Assembly: GCA_018398815.1 (NCBI GenBank)
Contig: CM031615.1
Span: forward strand, 47,487,020-47,551,019
DNA length: 64,000 nt
Source of the DNA: Conus ventricosus
Lineage: Eukaryota; Mollusca; Gastropoda; Neogastropoda; Conidae
Reading direction: 5' to 3'
A program made the translations under genes and the position numbers. The first letter of the stretch is position 1, and each line of letters starts with the position of its first letter. Positions 1-11,994 of this stretch are shown here, piece after piece. A model generated the notes under the pieces. That model worked only from the letters and a program-made list of their open reading frames with translations, made no database searches and was not told where the DNA came from.

Positions 1-1402
1 TAGTCCAGTTTGGAACGGACCAAGGCTCTGTAAGGTGCAGCAAAGTTTTCTTATCGCGCCCCAGTTTGTGTGCGCTAAAGGGCCCGCAGAATATTCAGCG
101 CTTTCTGGCAAGCAGTTTTGAGGTTTTTGATGTGGCTGAGAAAGTTAAGTTTCTGGTCAAAAAAAACCTAAAATTTGGCCTCTTGAACTACTGGAATGGA
201 GATTTCCCCTACTTGAAGTTTTCAGGATTCTGAAAAAAACAGACGAAGATTATGAAATGAATACACATGCGTCTTTGTATAGGAGAAAAGGTAAACCGTT
301 TTCATCCGCCCACCAGAGGATTTTAATCCATGCAAGCTGGAGCTGCGCTGGATACTCGGTACAGGCCTCCATTTGCGTAACAGCAAAATCATCCACAAAA
401 CAATGAGCAGTCTGAACCCTGCTGAACTTGATTTCACAATTTTGTAGCTCTTGATGCTACAGAGGGCAAACAGTAATGCTCCCCTGTTGAATACCCAACT
501 CCTGCACATGAACATCAAGAGAGTGGTGCCAACCCGACTCTGAACCGTCGATCGGGCCCAAAAAAAAAAAAAAAATTATTGAAAGAAAAGTGGAAGTGAC
601 CTCGAAAACCCAGATCAGGGAGATCATGAAGTATCCCTGACTTCCAGGGTGGTATCGTAGGCCCTACTCCAAGTCAAAGAAAATGGGCCACTGCATGCTG
701 TTGTTCAGAAAGGCGTTCCGCAGTAGTAGATTCCAGACTGAATCAAATGGTCAACTGTATCCGAGGTTTGCGAAACACACTGTCTTTCGCCAAAAGGCCA
801 TCGGTTTCCAGTTCCACAAGAGCCTAGCATTGAACCATTTTCCCATCCATTTACAGACAACAGCTGGACACAGCTATGAGGACGGTAGATTGATGGTTAG
901 AAAGATCTTATTTTCCAGTTTAGGGATGGAATAATGAGGGCTTTTCGCCAAGAAGGTGGCAAAGTAACCATATCCACACAAGTTGTAACATGGACATATG
1001 TTCAGACCTTCTTGCGGAAGATGTTTTTCAACCGTTGATAATGGATTTCATCGATACCTGGAGAGGGAATCAGCGCAAGAAAAGAAGGCAAGATTCAGTT
1101 TGTTTTAACGGGAAAGTAAAGATTGTAGTACTTCAATGTGTTTACGAAAATTGCAGGTGATTTTCTTTAAGGACATGTTTTGACAAAACTGCCGGATTTG
1201 TTAAAGAGGAGGAATTCTTTTCATGGTTGAAGCAAGACAAGAGCAACTGCGTCATCTCTGTTATTAAAGAGTCAGCAAACTTGAGATGGTTCACCGTGGG
1301 GACAGTTTCTTTCTTCCCTTTGATTTTCTTAATGATGTTCCACAATTATTTCTTGAAGATTTAGATGTCAGCCTGGAAGCTGAACTCCTCTCCAGGACTG
1401 AC
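1..1402 (-). pseudogene. I/Nimb-type LINE ORF2, reverse transcriptase part (noisy copy A, interrupted)
   Basis: This stretch aligns base by base, with many single-base indels, to 51,910-53,310 in the intact-length LINE further right, so it is the RT portion of the same ORF2 read on the minus strand. The VDD catalytic region falls near 381-405. Frames break every 50-100 codons, so nothing translatable remains. The match stops at 1,402, where an LTR element has inserted, and resumes at 8,607. The 3' part (RNase H and tail) would lie left of the window. The indel-rich difference looks more like raw-read error than mutation. Confidence 0.85.
1398..1402. repeat. Target site duplication CTGAC, left
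   Basis: This 5-bp sequence is repeated at 8,607-8,611, and in the copy-B remnant at 29,622-29,626. The uninterrupted LINE around 53,300 reads CCGAC once at the same place. A 5-bp duplication with TG...CA ends is typical of LTR element integration. Confidence 0.85.
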
Positions 1403-3029
1403 TGTGACGGGTCTCCGACGCTCACCCCCTCGAATAATTAAAAATGATTTCATATGCAGGGATGCAGGAGTTTTATAGACAGAAGTATTTCGCTTCATCA
1501 ACAACCAAAATGCGCTCTCGCTAGCACAACACGCACTCGTCACTCACAATCGGGCCCGCACAGAAGGTGACGGAAACCAATACCAGTTCATAGAAAATAA
1601 TCAACTTTTATTCCAACTTTGACTCCGAGCCCCACCCGTCACTACACAACACAAACTATCTGTTCATACAACAATGTAAACAGCATACAGACATTTAATA
1701 ATCCGCATCCCCTGTTCTTCAGTTATTCTACGTAGCCAGAAAGACAATATTTCCCCACTATTCAGTTGCACACACTTAGAACCTTAAAGCAAATAAGCGT
1801 CCATAAACTTGCAATATTCCTTGTTGACCATTTCTCTCATCACACGGTGCGACCACAGAGCTGAAGCTGCCACACTGTGTGTCCACACCGATTGGCAAAT
1901 CCCAGTATGGGGGACACTGCACCGGTAGCTTGATGGTTGACCCTCAGTCACACGATCTCCCGACTCCACTCACTCGCCCTCTCCAACGGAAAGGGCTCCT
2001 GTTCGCCTCTCCACAGACTTCTCTGGCTGTCAAACAACACCCCACCGTTGTCCCTGCAGCCCCTGTGTAGCTCCAACAGGCTGTCACACGTCCTTCTGCG
2101 ACCTCCCCACACGGAGACACTTCCTTCCGTCGTCGGCTCCGAGGCTACAGCAACCTCCACTGTCATACGTCCCCACCCATGAAGACAACAAGCCGACAGT
2201 ATCCTCTGCTTCACGCTGAATTTTTCTGAGCCCTCAGCAAGACGGCGAGTTTCACCTTCCCTTAGTGAGTCACGACACATCCTGTTTCCAAGCACCTTTA
2301 TATTCCGTTTCTCAAAGAAAGAGAGAACCCAGTTAAACTGGCTCAACCAATGGCATCACTGGCACATCTCACATCACACGATTTGTACCAATAAATCCCC
2401 AAGTTATTTTTTATTCCGCCAATGGAATCGCTAGTCACCTACACATACCCCCACACACCACAGCCTGCTACGCCACAAAACTGGCACCCAGTGGTTAATG
2501 CATAACCTCCAATTCACAACTCATTTCATTCCCCGAAGGTACCCATTGTACCAAAACAGCCTGGACTTCTCTAACAGCCAGGACTTGAGTCTTCAAGTAA
2601 TTACTACCTCTATAGCAACAAGGCGCAAACCATCTCGATAGGCCGCAGCCTTCATATCATTCCCTCAGAACAAGGACGACTGAATGGGTCGCTGTACTCT
2701 TCCCTGCAGCTGTCGGTCACCCTACCGTGACGGTCACCTGACACATCGCCTTTCTGTCCGGCCCACTGGAGAGCCCAGGGAATAGCAGCCGTGGTCGGAC
2801 TGGACCCCTGTACCCAGGACCGCAATCTAGATCGCAACATCCTCTGTCACTACCCCTCGGACATGCGAAACACTTCCTAGGACTCATCTCCTCCTTCAGT
2901 ATACGAACTCTGGTATCCCCCCTGGGATGCCTGAATTCGCACACTTGAAGACCCAAGGAACGTGTTCTCAAACACAGCAACTACCCTTAATTTGCTAAAT
3001 GCTCGAGAAACATTCGCCGACTCACTACA
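1403..3029 (-). repeat. 3' LTR of the minus-strand LTR element
   Basis: 1,627 bp, aligning along its length with 6,998-8,606 with frequent small indels. In element orientation it begins TGTA and ends CACA. A purine-leaning tract (AGGTACGGGGG in element sense) lies just inside at about 3,030-3,040 and may be the polypurine tract. No internal gene was seen. Confidence 0.85.
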
Positions 3030-5430
3030 CCCCCGTACCTACATAAGAATGTGGTCCAATCAACGTTTTCTCCCAGACAATGTTCTCCAATTGGATAACA
3101 AACAAACTATTTGCATGGTCGATATAACATACTACCCTATGCTTTAAACATCAATCCCATCACATCTCTAACATGGATAATGTACCCAATTAAAACCAAT
3201 AGAATCAATCAGATAATCCAAACATCACTCCTTGGTCATCATAACAACGGTACACAACAGTTAACTGCTAAACTGCTCAAATATAATCAAGAACACGTCC
3301 ATAGCGTTAGCGATCAGCATGTCCATATACGACATGTTAATTAATCATCCAAATCACTTCTTATATACACAACCCTGATGACACAATATCCCAAATCCAA
3401 ATCCTATTCTCTAATCAAGATTCAAATCAGGTGTGTGGCCCACCTACTTAACATCAAAATCCAAATTCAGGCGTGTAGCCACAATCCTCAAAGACAACAT
3501 TCAAATTCAGGCGTGTGCCCCAACTACATAACATCAAAATCAAATTCATGCTGTGCCACAACTGCTCACACGGTCTCACACACAATATGCAATCAAGCAT
3601 TTAATCCTGAGGTTTTCACAACGAAGGAAATTTTCACACTTTAACTACCGAGCTGTGACAAAACAACATGACAAACAGTTATCAACCAGAAAAATCATAA
3701 ATCACAACACAGTGAGCACGTACTAATGCTGATCCCCGCTCCTTAATGGGCCAATGAACAAAAGCAACATAAATCAAAAACTGAAAACTAACACCTGAAC
3801 AGTATGCTCACCCCCGCCCAAGACAAGGCGAACATCATCAATAACACAACTGCCACTCATTATTTACACAGTAGCTGTCCTAACAAAGACTGCTCACACC
3901 ACCACCACAACAGCAGCACCCGTAGGCATTGCTCCTACATTTCTACTTCTGTGTTTCACACTACAACAGCAAACACCCAGGATGCATTACTCCAACCTTG
4001 ACCTATCCTGCCACAACTCAATCTTGACCCGCCGTTTGTGGCTGGCCCAAGAGTACCTGGGCAATATTTGCCATGCCACTTTAACAAGAGAGTCAGCACA
4101 CCCTTCACACAGTTTTTAGTCCGTAAGGAGCCGAGAAAATCTTCGCGATCCTCTTCTAGCCTGTCGCACTCCATGCCTGCGACGTACGATCATCTCCCAC
4201 TTTTCAAAAGTTATGAGATGATCCTCACTCATCTTAATCCAACCGATTTTCCTTCTCTCTGTGGAAATGCCTTGTTCGAATCCCACCCCGTGGCCTATGC
4301 TCACTACGTGATGAGCCTTATTGTTCGTCTCTCCTTTTTCCAACACTGGCTCGTCTGCTCCTGTGAGCTGACTATTCATGCATTTCCTAACGATAGCTGG
4401 GCTCCTTGACCTTACTTGCCATGCTTAGTACTGCCTCCCTGGTCCCAACCCAGCGCTGGTTCCAGTTACTCTGTGTCCCATGTTGGCCCCACCCTGAGGT
4501 CCGCCATACCCCCGTGCTCTACATTCTGACTACCACGCAACGCCAACAACTTTCGAACACCACTATACGGCCCCCATGGCCCACGGCACACGCCACTAAC
4601 GACCACCTCCCTGGCCTACAGCACCGCCGCTATGGCCACCTCCATGGCCTACAGCAACCGGCCACTACACTACGGGCCAACCTCCATGCTTAGCGGCACC
4701 GCCACAACACCTATTTCATGGTCCTATTGCACCACCACCATGCCATCCCCCCCACCTCCCATGGCCCACGCGAGCGCTACTGCAAGCGGCGCCGTCACTC
4801 CACCTGCTTCTGTTTACTTTCCAGTAGGAATTCCCTACTCTGCACTGCCCTGCTTCCCCAACTTGACTGGCACCTGGTTAGGCCTTCGGGTGATATACCT
4901 ACCTCCCTAACAAAGCTGGGATAGGAAGATTGTTTTGCTCTGCTGCGTGAGAGTACTCCTGAACAAACTCCTGACTCCACACCCTACAGACTGGCCAAAG
5001 TAGCCGATTAAATTTCTTCCATCGCATATCGCACGCAGGTGGTTTCCCCGGATAGTCTGTCTCTCTCACAAACCGGGCTCTACCATTGCCGCATAGTCAG
5101 TCCGGGTCTAATAAGCACGTCACCGCTTCCCATTTACTACAGCCCTATGTAGTTGGTGTGCCACCCTGCCCGTCCGTGGAATTGTATCAACGCAACACCG
5201 AGTGTATTCGCACTCCGTCTACATTCCTTGGCGATATACGCCTCTCGCCCGCCACTTAAAACAATTTACGTTTCACTCTAACATTCTCTTGAGTCCACTG
5301 TTGCTTTGGGACTGTCGAATGCGGTTTCTCGAACTGTGGTCTCGCCTCCTGTTTTGTAGGAGTCGGGTCGCATCACTCCCCCTGGACTGTGGGGTCCTTC
5401 ATTAACGGGTCGACTGGTTTCGCATCCCCT
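3030..5430. other. LTR-element interior without recognisable coding sequence
   Basis: About 2.4 kb between the 3' LTR and the gag remnant. 3,030-3,950 is AT-rich and CA-biased; 4,000-4,900 is C-rich with proline/glycine-type codons. No YXDD, DTG or integrase HHCC pattern was seen in any frame, allowing for single-base indels. Pol may be deleted, or the noise may hide it. Confidence 0.5.
3420..3570. repeat. Imperfect ~40-60-bp tandem repeat, 3-4 copies
   Basis: The motif AAATTCAGGCGTGTG, or a close variant, recurs near 3,424, 3,463, 3,503 and 3,542. It is followed by a CCACAACTAC or similar block and ACATCAAAATC. It lies just inside the 3' LTR of the element, a usual place for short repeat expansions. 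Confidence 0.55.
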
Positions 5431-5439
5431 CACCCCAGT

Positions 5440-6002
5440 ACGCTGATCATGGCAGATTCCCATACCTGTCTGCAACTTTCACTAACTCCTCTAAACTTCC
5501 GGATTCTCTTTCTGCCAAGAATACGTGAGATCCTTCCGTCAAGTTGGAGAGAATTTGCTCCTTAATGCGATCTCCTCCCTCAAAGACTCAAATTTTGTTC
5601 AATGTTTCCTTAACCTTATCCATTTGTCAAAGAGAGGCCCTACCGATAAAGGAACTGTACGTGCGTCTCACCTGATTTAACGAAACGGTTTCTCTGAACA
5701 ATTTCCTATATCTATCGCGGTTACCTGAGTACCTCTGAAACAAAGGGCATCGCGCACCGACTCATATCTGTCTGATTTTCCGTGGTACAGAAAAAAAGCA
5801 TCCCTACTTTGGGGTGTCAGAAGCGCGACAAATTTGTGGCCCACCTTCTTCGGTACCCTTCTTTGGCAATCCATTTCAATTGCGAAATGAAATCCTCTAA
5901 ATGTTCCGGATTATCATCGAACCTTGGCATATTGATCAAGGACCAGACATGTGGTGCAAAGCTCAATTGAGTTTTTGCGTCCCCGCCCGTTCTTTTTTCC
6001 AA
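5440..6002 (-). pseudogene. Broken gag (capsid-like) of the LTR element
   Basis: Minus-strand reading gives gag-like segments in shifting frames: PRFDDNPEHLEDFISQLKW near 5,880-5,940, KSDRYESVRDAL near 5,740-5,780, and farther on FESLREEI and AERESGSLEELV down to about 5,470. This order (hydrophobic start, RYE..RDAL, FRETV, SFIGRASL, LEELVKVADRY) resembles capsid C-terminal, SCAN-like regions of metazoan Ty3/gypsy Gag. At least five frame changes occur within 560 bp. It sits about 1 kb downstream of the primer site in element sense, as gag should. Confidence 0.65.
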
Positions 6003-6034
6003 TTTTTAATTTTTCAAACTCAACTGCCTATCTC

Positions 6035-6535
6035 CCTTCTTTCTCTTGTCCACTCTTCCCCTTCTCTTTCCTCTCTTCTCTTTCCCGTTCATCTTTCTCT
6101 CTTCTCTCTCCTCTCTTTTCCCCGTTCTCCTCCTCCTCCGTGTCGCCGTTCTTCTTTCTCTCCCTCTTTTTCCCGTTCCCTTTCTCCTCCCTCTTTTTCC
6201 GTTCTCTTTCTCTCTCCTCTCTTCCCTGCTCTCTCCTCCTTTTCCCGATCCCTTTCTCTCTCCTCCCATTTCCGTTCCCTTTCTCTCTTCCTCATTTCCC
6301 GTTCTCTTTCTCCTCTCCTCGTCTTTCCCGTTCTCTCTCCTCTTTTCCCGTTCCCTTTCTCTCTCCTCCTTTCCCCCGTTCCCTTTCTCTCCCTCTTTTT
6401 CCCCCTTCTCTTTCTCTCTCCTCTCTTTTCCCTTCTCTCTCCGCCTTTTCCCGTCTCTTTCTCTCTCCTCTTTTTCCCCCCTTTGTTTTTACCTTTCTCT
6501 CTGATCTTCCCTTTCCTTTGTATTTTCTTTCTGGC
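6035..6535. repeat. CT-rich (GA-rich in element sense) minisatellite in the element leader
   Basis: About 500 bp of almost pure pyrimidine built from degenerate ~20-30-bp units of the form CCCGTTCTCTTTCTCTCTCC. In element orientation this purine tract lies between the primer site and gag, so it would be untranslated leader. Long open frames across it on both strands are composition artefacts. Confidence 0.8.
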
Positions 6536-6975
6536 CCGATTACACGGGGCCAGTTCTTCATCTTCTACATATGCCTTCATTCGGACCCGTCAGTCTAAAG
6601 CTTTCCTTCTTCTATGAGGTCCACTTTTTCCAGGCGGACCCTTTGTACCAGCACCCTTTCATCGACATTCTGAAGCTATCTACCCACGATCAGTATAGTT
6701 AATAATACAACCACAGTAACATAAGCGAGATATCCAACGTTCATCATTGTAAATAAGCGATCAAATAGTTGCGCTACACACAATCAACCAAATCAAGCCA
6801 AGTTCAAATACCAGGCACAGTCATGGAAAAAAAAACAGATCAAAACATCAACAACATACAAACGTCTTTCCCGTAAGAAAAAAAAATCTAGGTTTCCACA
6901 TACACAAATTTCTAAAATACCTTGCAATTGGAACAAAACCCAAAATCAAAATCACTTAATGGCTCATTATGTTCA

Positions 6976-6993
6976 TGCCCGGACGACCCCCCA
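6976..6993 (-). promoter_or_regulatory. Primer binding site, tRNA-Pro type
   Basis: Four bases inside the 5' LTR the minus strand reads TGGGGGGTCGTCCGGGCA. It is nearly complementary to the 3' end of metazoan tRNA-Pro, with two or three mismatches in 18, some of which may be sequence noise. It fixes the element's orientation as minus. Confidence 0.7.
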
Positions 6994-6997
6994 ATGT

Positions 6998-8606
6998 TGT
7001 GACGGGTCTCCGAAGCTAACCCCTCGTATTAAATATGATTTTCATATTCAGGGATGCTGGGAGTTAAAGACAGAAGTATTTACGCTTTCACAACCAAATG
7101 CGCTCTCGCATAGCACACGCACTCTGACACTCCACATCGGCCCGCACAAAGGTGACGGGAAACCAATAACATTTTCATAGAAAATAATCAATCTTTTTAT
7201 TCAACTTGACTCGAGCCCCCACTCCGTCACTACACAAACACAACCTATCTGTAATCATACAACAATGTAAACAGCATACAGACAATTTAATAAATCGCAT
7301 CCCCTGTCTTCAGTTATTCCTTAACTTAGCCAGGGAAGACAAGATTCCACTATTCAGTTTTGCACAATATAACCTTAAAGCAAATTAAGCGATCCATAAC
7401 TTGCCAGTATTCCTGGTTGACCAGTTTCTCCTCATCACCTGTGCACCACGAGCTGAAGCAGCCCCCACTGTGGTGTCCTCCCGATTGGCCTAATCCCATT
7501 GGGGGACACTGCAACGTAGCTTGAGTTTGTACCCTCGCACCGGTCTCCCGGACTCCACTGCACTCGCCCGTCTCCACGGAAAGGCTCCTGTCGGCCTCTC
7601 CCACAGTCTTCTCTGGCTGCAAACACCCACCATGGTCTGGCAGCTCCCTGTGTAGCTCAACAGGCTGTCCGTCTTGCTGTCGACCGTCCCCACACGGGAG
7701 ACAATATCTTCTCGGTCGTCTGCTCTCGAGCTACAAGGCCCAACTCCACTGTCATACGTCCCCACCCCAGGAGACAGCCAAGCGACAGCTACCTCTCTTC
7801 ACCTGTATTTTCTTGACCCTCACAAGACGGCGAGTCACTTCCCTTAATGAGTCACACACTTCCTGGTTATCCAAGCACCTATATTCGTTCTCAAAGAAAG
7901 AGAGAACCCGAGTTTAAAACGGGCTCAACCAATGGCATCACTGGCACACACAACATCACACGATTTTGTACCAATAAATCCCCAAGTTAATTTATTCCGC
8001 CAATGGAATCGCTAGTCACACTACACATACCCACACTCAACCCACTGCTAGCGCCAACAAAGACTTGGGCACCCAGTGGTTAATGCACAACCTCCTATTT
8101 CAAACTCATGTCCGATTCCCCGAAGCTACCATTGAACAAACAACAGCCTGGACTTCTCTACAGTCAAGACTGAGGCAATCAAGTAATTACTACCTCTATA
8201 GACAACAAGCGCAAGACCACTCGATAGGCAGCAGCCATTCCATCATTCCCCTCGAGAACAAGGACAACAGAAGTCGCTGGTACTCTGCCTGCAGGCGACG
8301 TCCCTACCGTGACGGTCACCTGACACATCGCCTTTCTGTCCGCCCCACTGGAGACCCCAGTGAATAGTCAGCCATGGTCGGACTGTACACTCCTGAAACC
8401 CAGGACCTGCAAGTCGGCAACTCCTCTCACTACCCTCGAACATTGCAAACACTTCCTACAACTCACCCTCCTTCAGTATACGACTCGGTATCCCCCCCTG
8501 GTGATGCCTGAATCGCCCACTTGAAGACCCAAGAACTGTTTCTCAACAACAGCATTCTACCCTTAAATTGCCTAAATGCGCGAGAAACATTCGCCGACTC
8601 ATTACA
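6998..8606 (-). repeat. 5' LTR of the minus-strand LTR element
   Basis: 1,609 bp, a direct repeat of 1,403-3,029 and followed by the CTGAC duplication (8,607-8,611). The last ~310 bp reappear at 29,303-29,621, where copy B starts. No coding sequence recognised. Confidence 0.85.
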
Positions 8607-9812
8607 CTGACGTATTACACTGATTTTAAAAGGGGTCACGATTGGGGCACGCAGTTTTCTGATGGCTCGAGCGTTGGGACCCGAAGGTCGTTGGTAATAC
8701 CCGACCTGAGCCCGTTTACGAACTTTTGGAAATTTGTTGGCAGTCTGAATCGAACGCAGGGTGTTTTACGGCATTTGAGTTTGTCCGGAAGAACACTGGA
8801 ATACAGCTATAGCACATTGATCATGATTAGTCAAGATTCTGCTGTCTGGACTCTGAAGAAAACAGTTCCTGTAATGCCTTAGCAAAAGTGGCTGCAATAA
8901 CCAGTTTGCTTCTTATAATTTAGATTTGGAGCAGAGACGTTTTCAGTTATTACGGGGTTGTAAAAGGACAGAAATGGTCACTTCCGGCAAGTGTCATGGA
9001 CAGACCACTCAATAGTCCAGGACCAGCGAGGAGTCACAAATCGATCAAATCTAAACAAGAAAGTGAACCTGTGAAGAGTGGAGGTAAGTTTGCAAGATCC
9101 GTCGTTCAGACAACACAAATCCAAATCATAAAGACATCCTCAATTAGCAGACTCTGCTGACGTACTGACACTACCCCAAAGAGGATTGTGACCGTTAAAG
9201 TCACCCAACAGCAAAAAAGATCGAGGAAGTTTCTCCCTATCAGACTGACAAGGTCCTGACGACAAACCGGACAAAGGTGGGGAAGATAAAGGGAACAGAT
9301 GTCACAGTCATGTGTAGAGTGACTCTCGCAGCTTACAGCCTGACGGAGTAGTCAGACGACCGACTATACAGCAGAGTTTTTGTGTATGAGAAGGGCTACA
9401 CCGCCCACAGTCCCAACGTGGATGTTTGTGCAGGTTAGGAAAGAATATTAAAGCCAGAAAGAGGAAGTCTTACTGGCTTTGACTTTGCGTTTCCTGAAGA
9501 GCCACGATGGAAGTTTGATAGATTGACACAGAAGCTGCAGCTCCCGAATTGTAATTTAGGTCCACGGATATTCCAATGGAATATTGTACTATCCATGGTG
9601 CAGAGGCGAAAAGGAGAGATCAGTCTTCTCCTCATCAACGTCTGCTTCTAATGTGTAAATTTTTTGAAGAGTTGTATACCGGCCGGACCGTTTGCTTCCT
9701 TCCAGACCTGCTGGCAGACTTGGCCAAACCGGTGAAGAAGTCCTGGATTTGGGAGACGTGGAGGTTTCTTCTTCTTTCTTCCTCATCTCCACCATCTCCA
9801 CACGGTTGAACT

Positions 9813-10030
9813 CCACCTCACTTCCCCTTAGCCACCCTCAACTCGAACTCTCCCCACTCACCAAACTCCTCAACCACTACGAACTCCCCTCTCCACTCTC
9901 GCTACTACCCACACCCACCTTCTCCCCCACGCACCTGCTCCTCCCCCAACACTTCTCCCTCTAATCCCTCTAACCTCAACTCCCAACACTGCCCTCTTTC
10001 CCTTCACTCCGGCATGCCCTCTCTCCTTCT
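9813..10030. other. C-rich patch absent from both sister copies
   Basis: Copy B near 30,825-30,840 and the LINE near 54,500 pass directly from GGTTGAACTCCC to GCACGGGCACTG. Here about 220 bp of C/T/A-rich, almost G-free sequence lies between. No gene or repeat identity is visible. A read-level artefact is more likely than an insertion. Confidence 0.65.
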
Positions 10031-10453
10031 CCCCCTTGCCCCCCCCCCACGGGCACTGCACAGAGGAGTGCGGAGGGCGGAGGAGCGGTTTTTTAATCTG
10101 CCCACAGCAGTGATGTTAAAGACAGCTGGCAGTCTTGAGGGTGGCCGGATTTTTTATGCCTCCCCAGGGGCATTCACTTTGGTTTGGAGGTTGTGACCTG
10201 CTTCCACCAGAGTTAACAATTCCTTCCTTGCATTGTCCTTAAAAAAAATGAATTCATCAGTCTGGCAGCAGACTGACCGATGGGAACTGATGGGAACTGT
10301 CTTTACGCCGAAGCATATGAAGAAGCTGTTGGCGCCTGACTGCCAACATCCAGTTCCGGTCTTCAAAAAGGAGATTTTCTTTTCAGTTTTTTAATTCATT
10401 TGTATTGTAGCCTCTGCAACAAACATGCATTTCGGAAGAGAGGGAAGGGTCGA

Positions 10454-10457
<4 letters not shown>

Positions 10458-10485
<28 letters not shown>
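10458..10485. other. Run of 28 G inside ORF1, absent from sister copies
   Basis: Copy B (about 31,250) reads GTCGACACCGCAGTTAGC with no G-run. Here 28 G interrupt the same words inside the LINE zinc-knuckle region. Confidence 0.8.
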
Positions 10486-10489
<4 letters not shown>

Positions 10490-11994
10490 TAACACAATGT
10501 GCCGAGCACTACACGGCCCATCATGTTGCCTGGCAAGCAAAACACCCACACACTCCTGCCCAGAACAGCGGTCTCGACATGGCCAAACCTCTGGCATCTG
10601 AAGCACCTCAACGGGACGTACATATAACTGAACTCGAACCATTCAAGTACCGACTTTTGATGACCGAGCCAGCACAGGGTTGCAGAATGTCCAGAAAGGA
10701 GGTGATTGTGGCCACTCTTTCAGCACCTTTTTATGACCTTCACCCTATGGCACCCTCCGTTCACATCCCAGGGACGCCAGTTCCGTCTTGATCTCCGCCT
10801 CCGAGACACCTGTCAAATCTCGGCATCAAATCACCCCTTTGGACGAGTTCAATTGTTTATGGGGATCACCCTGATCTCCCTGTCCACGAGCTTTGTTTGC
10901 CCTCAGCAGCTGTTCGGATTTGTTTTTTTGGATCTGCATTGAACAAGAAATGAGCCATTCCCGCAACCTATTGATGGACCTGAGGGCACCTGCTAAACCT
11001 TGGAAGCCCTTCTGTATAGTAGCGAAAGGACTCAGAGCTGAAATGGTTTTTCCCTCACCCCGCCCTTCCACCATCGACCAGGAAGCCCAAATCCTGTCCT
11101 CTGTCTTAAACCTCGATATCCCCGAGTCACTGTCAGATAAAATCCCCTGAAATAGGAGATGCTGCCTTCCTCTTCTTTTTGGGGGGATAATTTTTAGAAA
11201 TTAGCCATGAGGTATTTTATTGCTATTTCATCTCTCCCGTCTATAACCACCCCCCTTGGAGTCCAACTAAGGGGCCAGGGCCAAGAATCACTGACTTGAC
11301 CCCTTCCAGGCTCAGGTAGAGACATACGACAAACAGAACGCTACTACCCCTATTCCCCCCTGATCTCTCAAAACTCCCGGGAACAGAGAGTTGGAAAACC
11401 CCCCACTGCAGGGGGTTCACGTTTGGCCAGCAGGGTAACTGCCTGTCGTGACCCAGCCCACGACGGGAGCCATTAGTACACACACCCGGGGCCAGAGTGT
11501 ACACCCGTCTAGGAGAGGTCCAGCCAAAGTGATTTGTTAGAGCACTGGCCTCCTCAAGCACTGCCCCCTCTCAATCACCAGGATCTCATCCCCCTTCCGA
11601 CACAGGTCCGCACCGAACGGCAACGTCAAACGAGCATCGTAAGAGACCACAGAGAGAGAAAAGAGTATGTGGAAAATGATGACCTTGAATGGAGATGAAG
11701 ATAAGAAAAGGTCCAAATAAAAAGCCCAAGACAAACAAGAAAAGAAAAAGCGGTTACTCTTAGTCAGGAACCTCGACCCTTAGCCTATCTACATGGGAAG
11801 CCTACCATGGGCATCACCCTCCTTAACCACGTTACGCTTAGGCCCGACAAGCAACCCTTTACCCCTCAGCTAGAAGCACGTTTTGAAAAAAACAGCCTAT
11901 CTCCAGATTGATGCCCCGCCCACGCCAGCAAAGCCAAAGGGATCACAGGACCACGCAAGCCCTCCGACCTCGTCAGGTTTCAACCCCCCGAGGG

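Larger units (their letters stand above)
1403..8606 (-). mobile_element. Gag-bearing LTR retrotransposon without visible pol, inserted in a LINE
   Basis: Two direct copies of a ~1.6-kb sequence (1,403-3,029 and 6,998-8,606) start TGTGACGGG and end with TACA in the plus reading. They are flanked by the 5-bp duplication CTGAC at 1,398-1,402 and 8,607-8,611. The related LINE copy at 53,300 shows the unfilled site. A primer site near 6,985 and gag remains both read on the minus strand, so the right copy is the 5' LTR. The ~4-kb interior has gag-like sequence but no recognisable protease, RT or integrase. This suggests a non-autonomous element with long LTRs, or one whose pol is deleted. Confidence 0.85.
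8612..11994 (-). pseudogene. I/Nimb-type LINE, ORF2 5' part, ORF1 and 5' UTR (noisy copy A)
   Basis: This is the continuation of the LINE interrupted at 1,402 and aligns to 29,627-32,718 and to 53,310-56,367. Reading right to left: 5' end near 11,994, ORF1 start near 11,200, zinc-knuckle region near 10,500-10,650, ORF2 start near 9,600 (WNIRG follows), then the endonuclease down to about 8,900. It is frameshifted throughout and disturbed by a ~220-bp C-rich patch and a 28-G run that are absent from both other copies. Confidence 0.85.

Noticed and set aside
4265..4300. GTTCGAATCC, a perfect tRNA B-box word
   Set aside because: No A box or cloverleaf upstream; lies in noisy LTR-element interior.
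5901..6617. 238- and 215-codon plus-strand frames rich in Ser/Pro/Leu/Phe
   Set aside because: They cross the CT-rich minisatellite; composition alone keeps them open.
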